A stretch of DNA of 64,000 nucleotides from JBAYDV01 sp041672845 (lineage in GTDB: Bacteria > Bacteroidota > Bacteroidia > Bacteroidales > UBA932): positions 62,001 to 126,000 of the forward strand of contig JBAYYV010000001.1 of assembly GCA_041672845.1 (NCBI GenBank), written 5' to 3'. A program made the position numbers and the translations under genes. The notes beneath the pieces were generated by a model. It was not told the origin of the DNA and made no database searches. It saw only the letters and a list, made by a program, of their open reading frames with translations. Positions 32,345 through 41,990 of the stretch are shown here, piece after piece. Numbering within the stretch: the stretch's first letter is position 1; every line of letters begins with the position of its first letter.

Positions 32345-34897
32345 ATGGAATTAGAGGAAGTTAAAGGGAAAATTATCCCTATAGATATAGAGACAGAGAT
32401 GAAATCTGCTTATATTGATTATTCTATGTCAGTAATAGTGTCAAGAGCCTTACCTGATGTACGTGATGGTTTGAAACCTGTGCATCGTAGAGTCCTTTTC
32501 GGTATGCATGAATTAGGAATAAATTCAAATCAAGCTACTAAAAAATCCGCACGTATTGTAGGTGAAGTATTGGGTAAATACCATCCACATGGTGACTCTA
32601 GTGTATATGAAGCTATGGTAAGAATGGCTCAGGAATGGAATATGAGATATATGTTAGTAGAAGGTCAGGGTAACTTTGGTTCTATTGACGGTGATTCTGC
32701 TGCGGCTATGCGTTATACAGAAGCTCGTTTCCAGAAAATTTCAGAAGAATGTTTGGCTGATTTAGATAAGGATACAGTAGATTATAAATCAAATTTCGAT
32801 GATACTCTAAAAGAACCTACAGTATTGCCTGCCAAGGCTCCACTTCTTTTATTGAATGGATCTTCAGGTATCGCAGTAGGTATGGCTACTAATATGGCTC
32901 CTCACAATCTTTGTGAAACTACTGATGCTATATGTGCTTATATAGATAACCCAGAAATAGATACTGATGGTCTTATGCAGTATATTAAAGCTCCGGATTT
33001 TCCTACAGGAGGTATTATCCAAGGAATTCAAGGTGCTAAAGATGCATATGAAACTGGTCATGGTAGAATCGTTACGCGTGGTAAGACTGATATTGAAGTA
33101 GCTTCTACAGGTCGTGAGACTATAGTAATTACAGAAATTCCTTATTTAGTCAATAAAAAAGAGTTAATTGAAAAAATAGCTGAATTAGTAGAATCTAAGA
33201 AGATAGAAGGTATTTCATATATTAATGATGAATCTGACCATAAGGGTATGAGAATCGTTATTAAGTTAAAGATGGGGACTGTCGCCAATGTCGTTCTTAA
33301 TACATTATTTAAATATACTCCTCTTCAGAATAGTTTTTCTATAAATAATATTGCTCTAGTAGATGGTAGGCCAAAACTTTTAAATTTAAAACAGCTTATC
33401 AAATATTTCGTAAAACATCGTCATGAAGTAGTTATTCGTAGATCTAAATTTGAATTAAGACAAGCAGAAAAAAGAGCTCATATCTTAGAAGCTTTATTAA
33501 AAGCATTAGATATTATTGATGAAATTATAGCTTTAATCAAAGCATCTAAAACTGCTGTAGAAGCTAAACAGAATTTAATGAAAGCGTATGACTTCTCTGA
33601 AGTTCAAGCTAATGCTATCGTTGAAATGAAACTTCGTCAGTTAACTGGTTTGGAAAGAGCCAAATTACAGAAAGAATACGACGAATTGATGGCACTTATT
33701 AATAAATTGAATGAATTTTTAGCTGATGAAGGTCTTCAGTTTGTGAAAATCAAAGAAGAATTACAAGAGTTAAAAGCTAAATATGGTGATCCTAGAAGAT
33801 CTAAGATAGAATTAGCAGCAGGAGATTTTAACCCTGAAGATTTCTATCCAGATGAAGATGAAGTAATTACTATTTCACATTTAGGATATATTAAAAGAAC
33901 TCCTTTAATAGATTATAAATTACAGAATAGAGGTGGGGTAGGATCTAAAGGTAGTAAAACTCGAGATGAAGATTTTATAGAACATTTATATGTGGCTAAT
34001 ATGCATTCTACTATATTATTCTTTACTCAGAATGGTAAATGTTATTGGTTAAAGGTTTATGAAATTCCTGAAGGTTCTAAGACTTCTAAAGGTCGTGCTA
34101 TTCAAAATGTGATTAATATAGAACCTAATGATAAAGTAAGAGCTTATATTAATACGGAGGATCTAAAAGATGAAGAATATATTAATAATAATTTTATAAT
34201 ATTAGCTACTAAGAAAGGTGTTATTAAGAAAACTACCCTAGAGGCTTATTCTAGACCAAGAACTAATGGTATCATCGCTATCACTGTTAAAGATGGTGAC
34301 CAGTTAATAGATGCAGAACTTACAGATGGACACTCAGATATCTTACTAGCTTCTAAAAAAGGTAAATGTGTAAGATTTGAAGAAAAAGGTGTAAGATCTA
34401 TTGGTAGAACAGCTTCTGGAGTGCGTGGAATAAAGATTGAAGAAAATAATGAGGTAATCGGCATGATTTGTGTAAAAGGTACTGAAGAAGAAAAAAATGC
34501 CAGCCATGTTATGGTAGTTAGTGAAAATGGTATAGGTAAACGTTCACTTCTTGAGAATTATCGTATTACTAAGCGTGGAGGTAAAGGTGTTAAAACTATA
34601 AATATTACTGAAAAAACAGGTCCATTAGTATCTATGAAATTAGTAGGTGATGATGATGATCTTATGATTATTAATAAATCTGGTATTATTATTCGAGAAG
34701 CTATTTCTACTATTAGAATTGCTGGACGTGCTACTCAAGGTGTTAAATTGATTAACATTAGACATAATGATGCTATTGCAGCTGTTTGTATTGTTGAACG
34801 TGAAGATGAAGTAGAAAACACTGAAGGTGTAGAAGATGTAGAAGGTACAGAAGGTTCTAATGGGCTTGAAGATAATACTGATAATGCTGAAGATTAA
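32345..34897 (+). CDS. gyrA: DNA gyrase subunit A
   Basis: This 850-residue type II topoisomerase subunit introduces negative supercoils with GyrB. The catalytic tyrosine is Y124 (AMRYTEARF). The quinolone-determining region reads HPHGDSSVYEAM, with the usual Ser (S85) and Glu at position 89 where E. coli has Asp. The C-terminal beta-pinwheel contains the GyrA-box-like segment NRGGVGSKGSK, and the chain ends in a very acidic tail (EDEVENTEGVEDVEG...). The tail is typical of Bacteroidota. A TPR gene follows 64 bases later. Confidence 0.97.
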   Translation: MELEEVKGKIIPIDIETEMKSAYIDYSMSVIVSRALPDVRDGLKPVHRRVLFGMHELGINSNQATKKSARIVGEVLGKYHPHGDSSVYEAMVRMAQEWNMRYMLVEGQGNFGSIDGDSAAAMRYTEARFQKISEECLADLDKDTVDYKSNFDDTLKEPTVLPAKAPLLLLNGSSGIAVGMATNMAPHNLCETTDAICAYIDNPEIDTDGLMQYIKAPDFPTGGIIQGIQGAKDAYETGHGRIVTRGKTDIEVASTGRETIVITEIPYLVNKKELIEKIAELVESKKIEGISYINDESDHKGMRIVIKLKMGTVANVVLNTLFKYTPLQNSFSINNIALVDGRPKLLNLKQLIKYFVKHRHEVVIRRSKFELRQAEKRAHILEALLKALDIIDEIIALIKASKTAVEAKQNLMKAYDFSEVQANAIVEMKLRQLTGLERAKLQKEYDELMALINKLNEFLADEGLQFVKIKEELQELKAKYGDPRRSKIELAAGDFNPEDFYPDEDEVITISHLGYIKRTPLIDYKLQNRGGVGSKGSKTRDEDFIEHLYVANMHSTILFFTQNGKCYWLKVYEIPEGSKTSKGRAIQNVINIEPNDKVRAYINTEDLKDEEYINNNFIILATKKGVIKKTTLEAYSRPRTNGIIAITVKDGDQLIDAELTDGHSDILLASKKGKCVRFEEKGVRSIGRTASGVRGIKIEENNEVIGMICVKGTEEEKNASHVMVVSENGIGKRSLLENYRITKRGGKGVKTINITEKTGPLVSMKLVGDDDDLMIINKSGIIIREAISTIRIAGRATQGVKLINIRHNDAIAAVCIVEREDEVENTEGVEDVEGTEGSNGLEDNTDNAED

Positions 34898-34961
34898 TTA
34901 TTGAAAATATTAACAAAAACAATTATTCATTTATTGAAAATTAATAACAAAAAGAAAAAAT

Positions 34962-36290
34962 ATGAAAAAAGTATTACTTGTATTTTCAGCCGTATTGCTG
35001 GCATTCGCACTAAGTGCTCAGAATGCAGATAAAGCTTTAGCTCAAGTACATAAAGCTAAAGTAAAAACCGAGAATGTGAAAAGAGCTACTAAAGTTAAAA
35101 CTTGGACTACTTTAGCAGAGAAATATGTAGACTTATATGAAGCTGAACATTATGGAATAGCTCCTGGGTTTACTCGTATACAAACTAAATTAATTTTAAA
35201 AGATTTTAAAATTGTCAAAACTGAAGAATTGCAAATTCAAGGACAAACTTATACGAAAGATACTTATAAAGATATAATAGTTTATTATGGTTCTGATGGT
35301 AATGTTAAAGAAGTCGATATTATAAAACCCTTAATGGAAAATCCTTTAGCAAGAGCAGTTGATGCCTTAAATAAAGCTATTGAAGTCGATAAATCGGCTA
35401 AAAAGTTAGACGATATTAAAGAAAGTATGTCTTCTATTAGAAAAAAATATGTAAATGTAGCTTTAGGTTATAATGAAATGGTTAAGATGAAAGAAGCTTG
35501 TGATGCATTTGAAAATGCTTTATCTACTACTTATAATCCAGCATTAAATATAATAGATACCACTATTATTTATTATACAGCACTTACAGCTAGATTATCT
35601 TCTCAAAATGAAAAGGCTCTTAAGTATTATAAAGAATGTGAAAAATATAATTATTCAGCAGATGGTGCAGTTTATTCATCACTGGCTGAAATTTATTTAG
35701 AGCAGAAAGATACTTTAAATGCTAAACAAACATTATTAGATGGTTATAAATCATTTCCTACTAATCAAGGAATTTTAGTTAATCTTATTAATTTCTACAT
35801 GTCTACGAATGGAGATACTAATGAAATTTTATCATTAATACAGAAAGCACAGGTAAATGAACCTACTAATGCTTCTTTACACTATGCTGAAGGTAATGTT
35901 TATAAAAAGCTAGGTGATTTCGATTTAGCTGTTAAATGTTATGAAAAATCTGTAGAAGTAGATCCTAATTATTTATTCGGAATTTATTCTTTAGGTTCTT
36001 TATATTATGATCGTTCTATTGATATTCAAAATAAAATCAGTGAATTAGATCTTAATGATGTTGAAATGTATGAAACTCTTAATAAAGAATTTGAACAAAA
36101 CTTAAGAAACGCTATTGATCCTTATGAAAAAGCTTTTGCTAAAGCAGAAGAGTTACAGAATGAAGATTTTGAAATAGCTATTGCTGATGCATTAAAACAG
36201 ATTTATTTCCGTTTTCGTGAAGAAAAACCAGAATTTATGGAAAACTTTAAAAAGTATAAAGCTTTTTTAGAAGCTCATCCACAAAATTAA
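34962..36290 (+). CDS. Secreted tetratricopeptide-repeat protein
   Basis: A 442-residue protein with a cleavable signal peptide (MKKVLLVFSAVLLAFALSAQ). An N-terminal domain of about 130 residues is unfamiliar. TPR repeats follow from about 170, clearest at ASLHYAEGNVYKKLGDFDLAVKCYEKSVEVDPNYLFGIYSLGSLYYD. It is probably periplasmic and forms a scaffold for protein-protein contacts. It follows gyrA by 64 bases, a pairing I recall from other Bacteroidales, and ends at a bidirectional terminator. Confidence 0.85.
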   Translation: MKKVLLVFSAVLLAFALSAQNADKALAQVHKAKVKTENVKRATKVKTWTTLAEKYVDLYEAEHYGIAPGFTRIQTKLILKDFKIVKTEELQIQGQTYTKDTYKDIIVYYGSDGNVKEVDIIKPLMENPLARAVDALNKAIEVDKSAKKLDDIKESMSSIRKKYVNVALGYNEMVKMKEACDAFENALSTTYNPALNIIDTTIIYYTALTARLSSQNEKALKYYKECEKYNYSADGAVYSSLAEIYLEQKDTLNAKQTLLDGYKSFPTNQGILVNLINFYMSTNGDTNEILSLIQKAQVNEPTNASLHYAEGNVYKKLGDFDLAVKCYEKSVEVDPNYLFGIYSLGSLYYDRSIDIQNKISELDLNDVEMYETLNKEFEQNLRNAIDPYEKAFAKAEELQNEDFEIAIADALKQIYFRFREEKPEFMENFKKYKAFLEAHPQN

Positions 36291-36315
36291 GTTCACATAA
36301 GATTTTATAAAATGT

Positions 36316-36348
36316 AAAAAGGAACGATTTAAATATCGTTCCTTTTTT
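36316..36348. terminator. Bidirectional terminator between the TPR gene and the HD gene
   Basis: AAAAAGGAACGAT (36316-36328) pairs with ATCGTTCC and T's (36335-36348). Symmetric A and T tracts serve both convergent genes. Confidence 0.85.
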
Positions 36349-36393
36349 ATATAATTTTAAAAATTATTGACGTTAGTTTTTAATTTCCCCTTA

Positions 36394-37026
36394 TTATAAT
36401 TTATCGATTTGATTTTGCATTTTTTCGAGTTCATTTTTAAAGTATTTGCGGTATAATGGTGGGTAGTTCGCATAACCATGAAAACCATATTTTTCTTTCA
36501 TATGAATTCGTGCTTGTTTATTAGCCTCGATTTCATCTTTCCCATATTTGGATATCCAAAATACTTTGCTTCTTTCTAAAGTATCGACTAAATCGGGAAA
36601 ACCCCGATCTGCACTTGATATTATTTCTGAAAGTGAACTATAGAATGTTCCATTAAAACTACTTCTATGTTCTAGACAAGCCATAGCTACTTTTTTTCTA
36701 TCTTCATCTGAAAGAAATGAAATAGGATTTCTTTGATCGTTAGCTATATTATTAGCTGAATCAAGTTTACTATCTAGTACATATTTATATGACAATTCAT
36801 TATGCACTTTTCTTTCTCTAGCGTATATGTCATGAAAGTAAGCTGCGAGTATAACAAGAATTTCTTTTTGTTTAGAAATTTTTGATAATGTATCATTTAA
36901 TTTCAAAGCTAAATCACAGACTTGATCGGCATGATCTATCTGATGTGCTAAGTCATTTTTAAGATAGAAAGGTAAAACGAACTTTCTTATAGATTTTCTA
37001 GTGTATATATTAATTACTTGACTCAA
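36394..37026 (-). CDS. HD domain-containing phosphohydrolase
   Basis: This 210-residue protein carries a classical HD metal site: HQIDHADQV (first His), AAYFHDIY (the His-Asp doublet), a further His in CLEHRSSF and an Asp in SADRGFPDL. The product resembles small HD hydrolases acting on nucleotides or cyclic phosphates; the substrate is not determinable from the sequence. It lies 12 bases downstream of the S46 peptidase gene on the same strand, so the two may be co-transcribed. Confidence 0.85.
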   Translation of the reverse strand: MSQVINIYTRKSIRKFVLPFYLKNDLAHQIDHADQVCDLALKLNDTLSKISKQKEILVILAAYFHDIYARERKVHNELSYKYVLDSKLDSANNIANDQRNPISFLSDEDRKKVAMACLEHRSSFNGTFYSSLSEIISSADRGFPDLVDTLERSKVFWISKYGKDEIEANKQARIHMKEKYGFHGYANYPPLYRKYFKNELEKMQNQIDKL

Positions 37027-37038
37027 TATTTTTAAATG

Positions 37039-39201
37039 TTAATGAATTTCCATTTCATCGATTAGGTGATGTGCTCCAGCCATGACATCTATATAAAATA
37101 GTACATAGCGTACGTCTAATGAAATATTTCTGCAAATTTCACTATCGAAAGCGATATCACTCATAGTGCCTTCCCATACTCTATCGAAGTTTATTCCGAT
37201 TAATTCTCCGTTAGCATTTATGATTGGACTACCGGAATTACCTCCAGTAGTATGGTTGGTAGCTAAGAAACATACGGGAATGCTTCCGTTTACAGCCCAT
37301 TTACCATAAGATTTTTTAGCATAGATATCCCTTAATTTTTGTGGGATATTATAATCGAAGATGTTTGGATTATCTTTTTGCATAATACCTTCAATAGTAG
37401 AAACTGGACAGTACCAAACTGCATCTTTAGGACTATATCCTGCTATTTTACCGTAAGCAATTCTTAAAGTAAGATTAGCATCTGGATAGAAAACTCTTTG
37501 CTTATCGAAAGCCATCAACCCTCTCATATATTTGCGATATGCAAGTTTAATTAATTTATTGTACTTTATATAGTTAGGCATTACTCTGGAATAGAAATCA
37601 TTATACATTTCTATTCCAAATTTGTAAGCAGGATCATTTTTTAATACTGATGGGTTAGTTTGAAAGTCTTTAGCTGCTGCCAATGTTTTTACTCGGTTAG
37701 TAAAAATAGTATTAGAATACAGATTATTTGCCCATTTTTCCACAGTACCATATTTCTTAATACATTTATTAAAATATGCAGCTTTGTTTTCTTGTGGAAG
37801 ATCATTCTGATATTCTTTTAATAATGAAATGAATACTTCCTTATCTATAGGCATGTAGTAATCTTTGTAGAAAGTATCAGCTAATTTTTCAGCAGGGTTT
37901 TTTGCTCTATTTTCAGCATTATCATTTAAGTTAGAATAACCTTCTAGATTTTTGACAAATCCTATTGCGAAATTACTTATTTCTATTGGCCGACAGGCTT
38001 CATAATAATAATCTTTTCCTATGGCGTATTTTTCTCTGGCTTCATAGAGCTTTGACAAAGTATCTAATATATAAAGGTACTTTTTCCCTACTGAAATATC
38101 TTCACCTTCATAAGTTTGCACGCCTTCAGTCCATAAACGAAAGTTATTTTCATAATCTATCTTTTTGTCGATAATATGTTTCTCTATGATACCTTTTCTT
38201 TCACCTTGCCAGCGTTTCCAAGAATTGGATACGCTAGCATTTTTAGAAGAATATTGAATACGTACAGCTTGATCACGGCTCATATATTTTTTCTGAGCAT
38301 CTAGAATATGTGTTCTGAGTTTAATCTTAGCAGGGTTAGAAACTCTAGCTATAAATTTTATAGCATCTGAAGTAATATACTCTTCTGTGCTTCCTGGATT
38401 ACCATAAATGAAAGTAAAATCTCCTTCTTTTACACCTTTGGTAGATATGGGTAAGAATTTTTTAGGTTTATAAGGAACATTATTAGCAGAATATACTGCA
38501 GGGTTATTATTCTTATTTGAGTATATACGGAAGATAGAGAAGTCACCAGTATGACGTGGCCACATCCAGTTATCTGTATCACCACCGAATTTTCCTACTG
38601 AAGATGGGGGAGCACCTACTAAACGGATATCTGTATATTCCCTAAAAACGAACATGAAATATTGATTTCCATAGTATAAAGCTTCAATATTTATTTTACA
38701 TCCTTCATATGCTTTCTTAGTTTGTCTAATTAATTTCATTTTGTTTATAAAAATTAAATTAGTGCGTTGTTTCTCAGACATATTGTTCTTGTAATTTTTG
38801 AGAACTTTATCTGTAACATCATCCATTCTTACTAAGAAACTAACTGTTAATCCGGGGTTTGATAATTCTTCATTTCTATTCATAGCCCAAAATCCATCTT
38901 TAAGATAATCATGTTTTACAGAACTATGTTTCTGAATTTGAGAATAGCCACAGTGGTAGTTAGTTATCAATAAGCCTTCATTAGAAATTAATTCTCCGGT
39001 ACATCCATGACCGAATAGTACAATAGCATCTTTTAATGAAGCTTGATTAACACTATAAATATCTTCAGCAGATATTTTTAATCCTTTAGATTGCATATCT
39101 ATTATCCTATTTTGTATAAGAGAAGGAATCCACATTCCTTCATCAGCAAAGCATAGAAAAGGGAGTAATAAACTAATAATAATTAAATTAATTTTTTTCA
39201 T
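37039..39201 (-). CDS. S46 family dipeptidyl-peptidase, DPP7-type
   Basis: This 720-residue exported serine exopeptidase removes dipeptides from oligopeptides. A signal peptide covers residues 1-19. The chymotrypsin-fold histidine is H83 (TNYHCGY) and the nucleophile is S656 in GGNSGSP; the acidic member lies around DTDNWMWPRH. The specificity segment reads FDRVWEGTMSD, with Gly (G678) at the position that is Gly in DPP7 and Arg in the acidic-specific DPP11, so hydrophobic P1 is expected. The S46 family is a marker of protein-fermenting Bacteroidota; CstA nearby may import small substrates. Confidence 0.93.
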   Translation of the reverse strand: MKKINLIIISLLLPFLCFADEGMWIPSLIQNRIIDMQSKGLKISAEDIYSVNQASLKDAIVLFGHGCTGELISNEGLLITNYHCGYSQIQKHSSVKHDYLKDGFWAMNRNEELSNPGLTVSFLVRMDDVTDKVLKNYKNNMSEKQRTNLIFINKMKLIRQTKKAYEGCKINIEALYYGNQYFMFVFREYTDIRLVGAPPSSVGKFGGDTDNWMWPRHTGDFSIFRIYSNKNNNPAVYSANNVPYKPKKFLPISTKGVKEGDFTFIYGNPGSTEEYITSDAIKFIARVSNPAKIKLRTHILDAQKKYMSRDQAVRIQYSSKNASVSNSWKRWQGERKGIIEKHIIDKKIDYENNFRLWTEGVQTYEGEDISVGKKYLYILDTLSKLYEAREKYAIGKDYYYEACRPIEISNFAIGFVKNLEGYSNLNDNAENRAKNPAEKLADTFYKDYYMPIDKEVFISLLKEYQNDLPQENKAAYFNKCIKKYGTVEKWANNLYSNTIFTNRVKTLAAAKDFQTNPSVLKNDPAYKFGIEMYNDFYSRVMPNYIKYNKLIKLAYRKYMRGLMAFDKQRVFYPDANLTLRIAYGKIAGYSPKDAVWYCPVSTIEGIMQKDNPNIFDYNIPQKLRDIYAKKSYGKWAVNGSIPVCFLATNHTTGGNSGSPIINANGELIGINFDRVWEGTMSDIAFDSEICRNISLDVRYVLFYIDVMAGAHHLIDEMEIH

Positions 39202-39297
39202 TTATAGGGTAATTTTTAAGTAATAATATTCATTATATATTTTAGTGATTAACAAATATATAAGTATTTATTGGATATTTTGTATCTTTGAATCAAT

Positions 39298-40458
39298 ATG
39301 AATAAAACGATTAAATATATTATTACAGCTTTAGTAATATTTCTTATAGGATTATTAGGCTGGTACTTTAGGACAATATTAATTTATTTGGCTTTATCAT
39401 GTTTGGTCGCTTTAATAGGTAGACCGCTTGTAGAACAGATGATTAAGATAAGAATCAAGAAGTTTAAATTCCCTTCTTGGCTAGCGTCAATACTGACTAT
39501 AATCGTGATTTTAGCTTTATTCTTATCTATTTTTGTATTAGTGGCTCCATTATTTACAGAGATAAGTGAAAAGTTAAGTGTTATAGATATTAATAAATTA
39601 TCTAATTCTGTTTCTGGACCGCTTGCTACTACTAATGGATGGATTATAAATATTTTCCCGGATTTGGGAGATAATTTTAAAATAGAAGTATATTTATTAT
39701 CACAGGTTAGAGATATGTTTTCTGTTTCGACATTTTCTTCTATTATAAATTCTATAACTTCTATTTTAATAGATTTTCTAGTAGGCTTGTTTTCAGTAAT
39801 ATTTATTTCTTTTTTTCTTCTTCAGGAGAAAAAATTATTAACAAGATTAATTCAGGCTATTCTTCCAGAGAAATATGAAACTAAAGTAGAGAAAGCTTCA
39901 TCTTCTACTAAGTTCTTATTATCTAGATATTTTATCGGGATATTTATAGAATCTATGTGTATAGCTATTCTTGATTCATTAGGTTTAATATTTATTGCTG
40001 GTATGCATTCTACTTTAGCTATAGTGGTAGGTACTTTATGTGGGATAATTAATATTATTCCTTATTTAGGTCCTATTATCGGTCATGTTATAGCAGCTAC
40101 TATGGGTTTAATTACTTATATAGGTTCTGGTATGAGTGTAAGTTTAGGATTATTTATAATTTTAATATTAGTAGTAACCATAGGTGTTCAGTTATTAGAT
40201 AATTATATATTCCAGCCTATAATCTATTCTAGAAGTGTTAAAGCACATCCTCTAGAAATATTTATCGTTGTTTTAGTAGCCGGGCATATGGGAGGAGTAG
40301 GAGGAATGATCGTCGCTATTCCTATTTATACTGTATTAAGAGTAATAGTTGCTGAATTCTTTTCGGATAGTAAATTTGCTCAAAGAGTATCAGGAAATTC
40401 TGTATACTTAAATAAGAAATCAGATAAATCAGACAACTTAGATGAATCAAATGATTAA
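39298..40458 (+). CDS. AI-2E family transporter (PF01594, TqsA/PerM family)
   Basis: A 386-residue integral membrane protein with about eight helices, including an N-terminal pair (residues 8-45), 60-85, and a cluster from 155 to 345. GTLCGIINIIPYLGPIIG and QLLDNYIFQP are the signature segments of the family. Members export diverse ions and metabolites; autoinducer-2 transport is only one reported role, so the substrate is open. It is a single gene with the short spacer typical of this region. Confidence 0.9.
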   Translation: MNKTIKYIITALVIFLIGLLGWYFRTILIYLALSCLVALIGRPLVEQMIKIRIKKFKFPSWLASILTIIVILALFLSIFVLVAPLFTEISEKLSVIDINKLSNSVSGPLATTNGWIINIFPDLGDNFKIEVYLLSQVRDMFSVSTFSSIINSITSILIDFLVGLFSVIFISFFLLQEKKLLTRLIQAILPEKYETKVEKASSSTKFLLSRYFIGIFIESMCIAILDSLGLIFIAGMHSTLAIVVGTLCGIINIIPYLGPIIGHVIAATMGLITYIGSGMSVSLGLFIILILVVTIGVQLLDNYIFQPIIYSRSVKAHPLEIFIVVLVAGHMGGVGGMIVAIPIYTVLRVIVAEFFSDSKFAQRVSGNSVYLNKKSDKSDNLDESND

Positions 40459-40507
40459 AATGATTCTGAAAAATAATAGATACCAATTTTCAATATCTTA
40501 AAATCTT

Positions 40508-41971
40508 CTAGAAAATTTCAGGAAGTTTGTCTTCTTTATCACCATAACTAGTACCATCGAAGCAATGTGTACAAATATCTTCTTTAGGAAGACCGATGGC
40601 TTCTACTAGATGTTGTATGGTGTTGAATCTAAGAGAAGAAAGATTTAATTCTTTTCTAATATGTTCCACCAGTGCTTTATATTCAGGAGTTCCAGTAGTA
40701 CTGTATTTATCTAGATTTTTATCTTGAGCACCTTCTTTCATTAAAATGAAACGTCTAGTTATATATTCTAAAGGAGAACGTGATGCAGAGAAATTTAAGA
40801 AAGGACATGGATATATAAGTGGTGGGCAACTAATTCTTACATGTACTTCTTTAGCGCCATAATCATATAAATATTTAACATTATCTTTTAGTTGTGTGCC
40901 TCTAACGATAGAGTCATCACAAAAAACTATTTTCTTTTCTCTAATAAGATTAATATTAGGAATAAGTTTCATTTTAGCTACTAAATCCCTTACTGTTTGA
41001 TTACTTGGCGTAAAACTTCTTGGCCAAGTAGGAGTATATTTTACTACAGCATTTCTGTAAGGAATTTTCTTTCCGTCAGAATATCCTATAGCCATACATG
41101 TACCTGAGTCAGGAATAGAAGAAGCTACTTCTATCGGAGTTTTATCTTCTTGCCCTAATTTATAACCAAGTTTGTAACGAACTTCATCGACATTGATATT
41201 TTCATAATTAGTAACAGGATAACCATAATAAATCCATAAGAAAGAACAAATTTGTTTCTTCTTTTTAGGTTTTACGATTTGAGTTATTTTGTCATTTTCT
41301 ATTAAGACAGCTTCGCCTGGTCTTAATAAATATTCTTGTTCATAACCAAGATTTGAAAAAGCACAAGTTTCAGATGCTACGGCTTTAGCTACTACGTCTT
41401 CTCCTAACTCATTAGTTCCTTTTTTGTTAGCAATCGTTAATGGTGTTCTTCCAAATAAATCTCTAGAAGCTATAAGTCCATATTCAGTTAATAAAATAAA
41501 GGAACATGAACCTCTTAATTCGCGTTGCAAAATTTCAATACCTTCTGCAAATGATCGTCCTTGAGTTATAATTTGAGCACAAAGTTCAGTAGGGTTGGTA
41601 CTTCCAGAAGATAATTCTGTGAAATTTATGTTTTTGGCCAACATTTTTGATTCAAGAGAATCTATGTTACAAATCTTTCCTACAGTTACTATTGCAAACC
41701 TACCAAGATGAGAATTTATAACGATAGGCTGGGCATCAGTATCACTAATTACACCTATACCAGATTTTCCAGTATATTTATGAAGTTCTTGTGCAAATTT
41801 AATTCTGAAATAAGAATTTTCGAGACTATGAATATCTCTAGCAAATATTCCATTACCGTTATAAACAGCCATCCCGCCTCTTTTAGTACCGAGATGTGAA
41901 TGATAATCTGTACCGTAAAATAAGTCTGTGGTACATTTCTTAGTTGAAATTACTCCAAATAAACCGCCCAT
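40508..41971 (-). CDS. Amidophosphoribosyltransferase homologue with a degenerate glutaminase site
   Basis: A 487-residue PurF-family protein. The C-terminal phosphoribosyltransferase half looks intact: SSIPDSGTCMAIGY, WPRSFTPSNQTVRDLV and the PRPP loop VFCDDSIVRGTQL, then CPPLIYPCPF. The N-terminal Ntn glutaminase half is altered. It begins MGGLFGV where PurF has an N-terminal CG(V/I)xG after processing, so the catalytic cysteine is Gly. The expected Arg of the HxRYST segment is missing (GIGVISDTDAQP), and NG of the oxyanion hole reads VG (VTVGKI). It may use ammonia, or serve another phosphoribosyl transfer or a regulatory role. A separate, functional purF is expected elsewhere. Confidence 0.85.
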   Translation of the reverse strand: MGGLFGVISTKKCTTDLFYGTDYHSHLGTKRGGMAVYNGNGIFARDIHSLENSYFRIKFAQELHKYTGKSGIGVISDTDAQPIVINSHLGRFAIVTVGKICNIDSLESKMLAKNINFTELSSGSTNPTELCAQIITQGRSFAEGIEILQRELRGSCSFILLTEYGLIASRDLFGRTPLTIANKKGTNELGEDVVAKAVASETCAFSNLGYEQEYLLRPGEAVLIENDKITQIVKPKKKKQICSFLWIYYGYPVTNYENINVDEVRYKLGYKLGQEDKTPIEVASSIPDSGTCMAIGYSDGKKIPYRNAVVKYTPTWPRSFTPSNQTVRDLVAKMKLIPNINLIREKKIVFCDDSIVRGTQLKDNVKYLYDYGAKEVHVRISCPPLIYPCPFLNFSASRSPLEYITRRFILMKEGAQDKNLDKYSTTGTPEYKALVEHIRKELNLSSLRFNTIQHLVEAIGLPKEDICTHCFDGTSYGDKEDKLPEIF

Positions 41972-41990
41972 ATATTATAGTTTTATTAAA

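Noticed and set aside
32604..32613. Possible quinolone-resistance change in gyrA (Glu where E. coli has Asp)
   Set aside because: Glu is a common natural residue at this position in other phyla, and the key Ser (S85) is unchanged.
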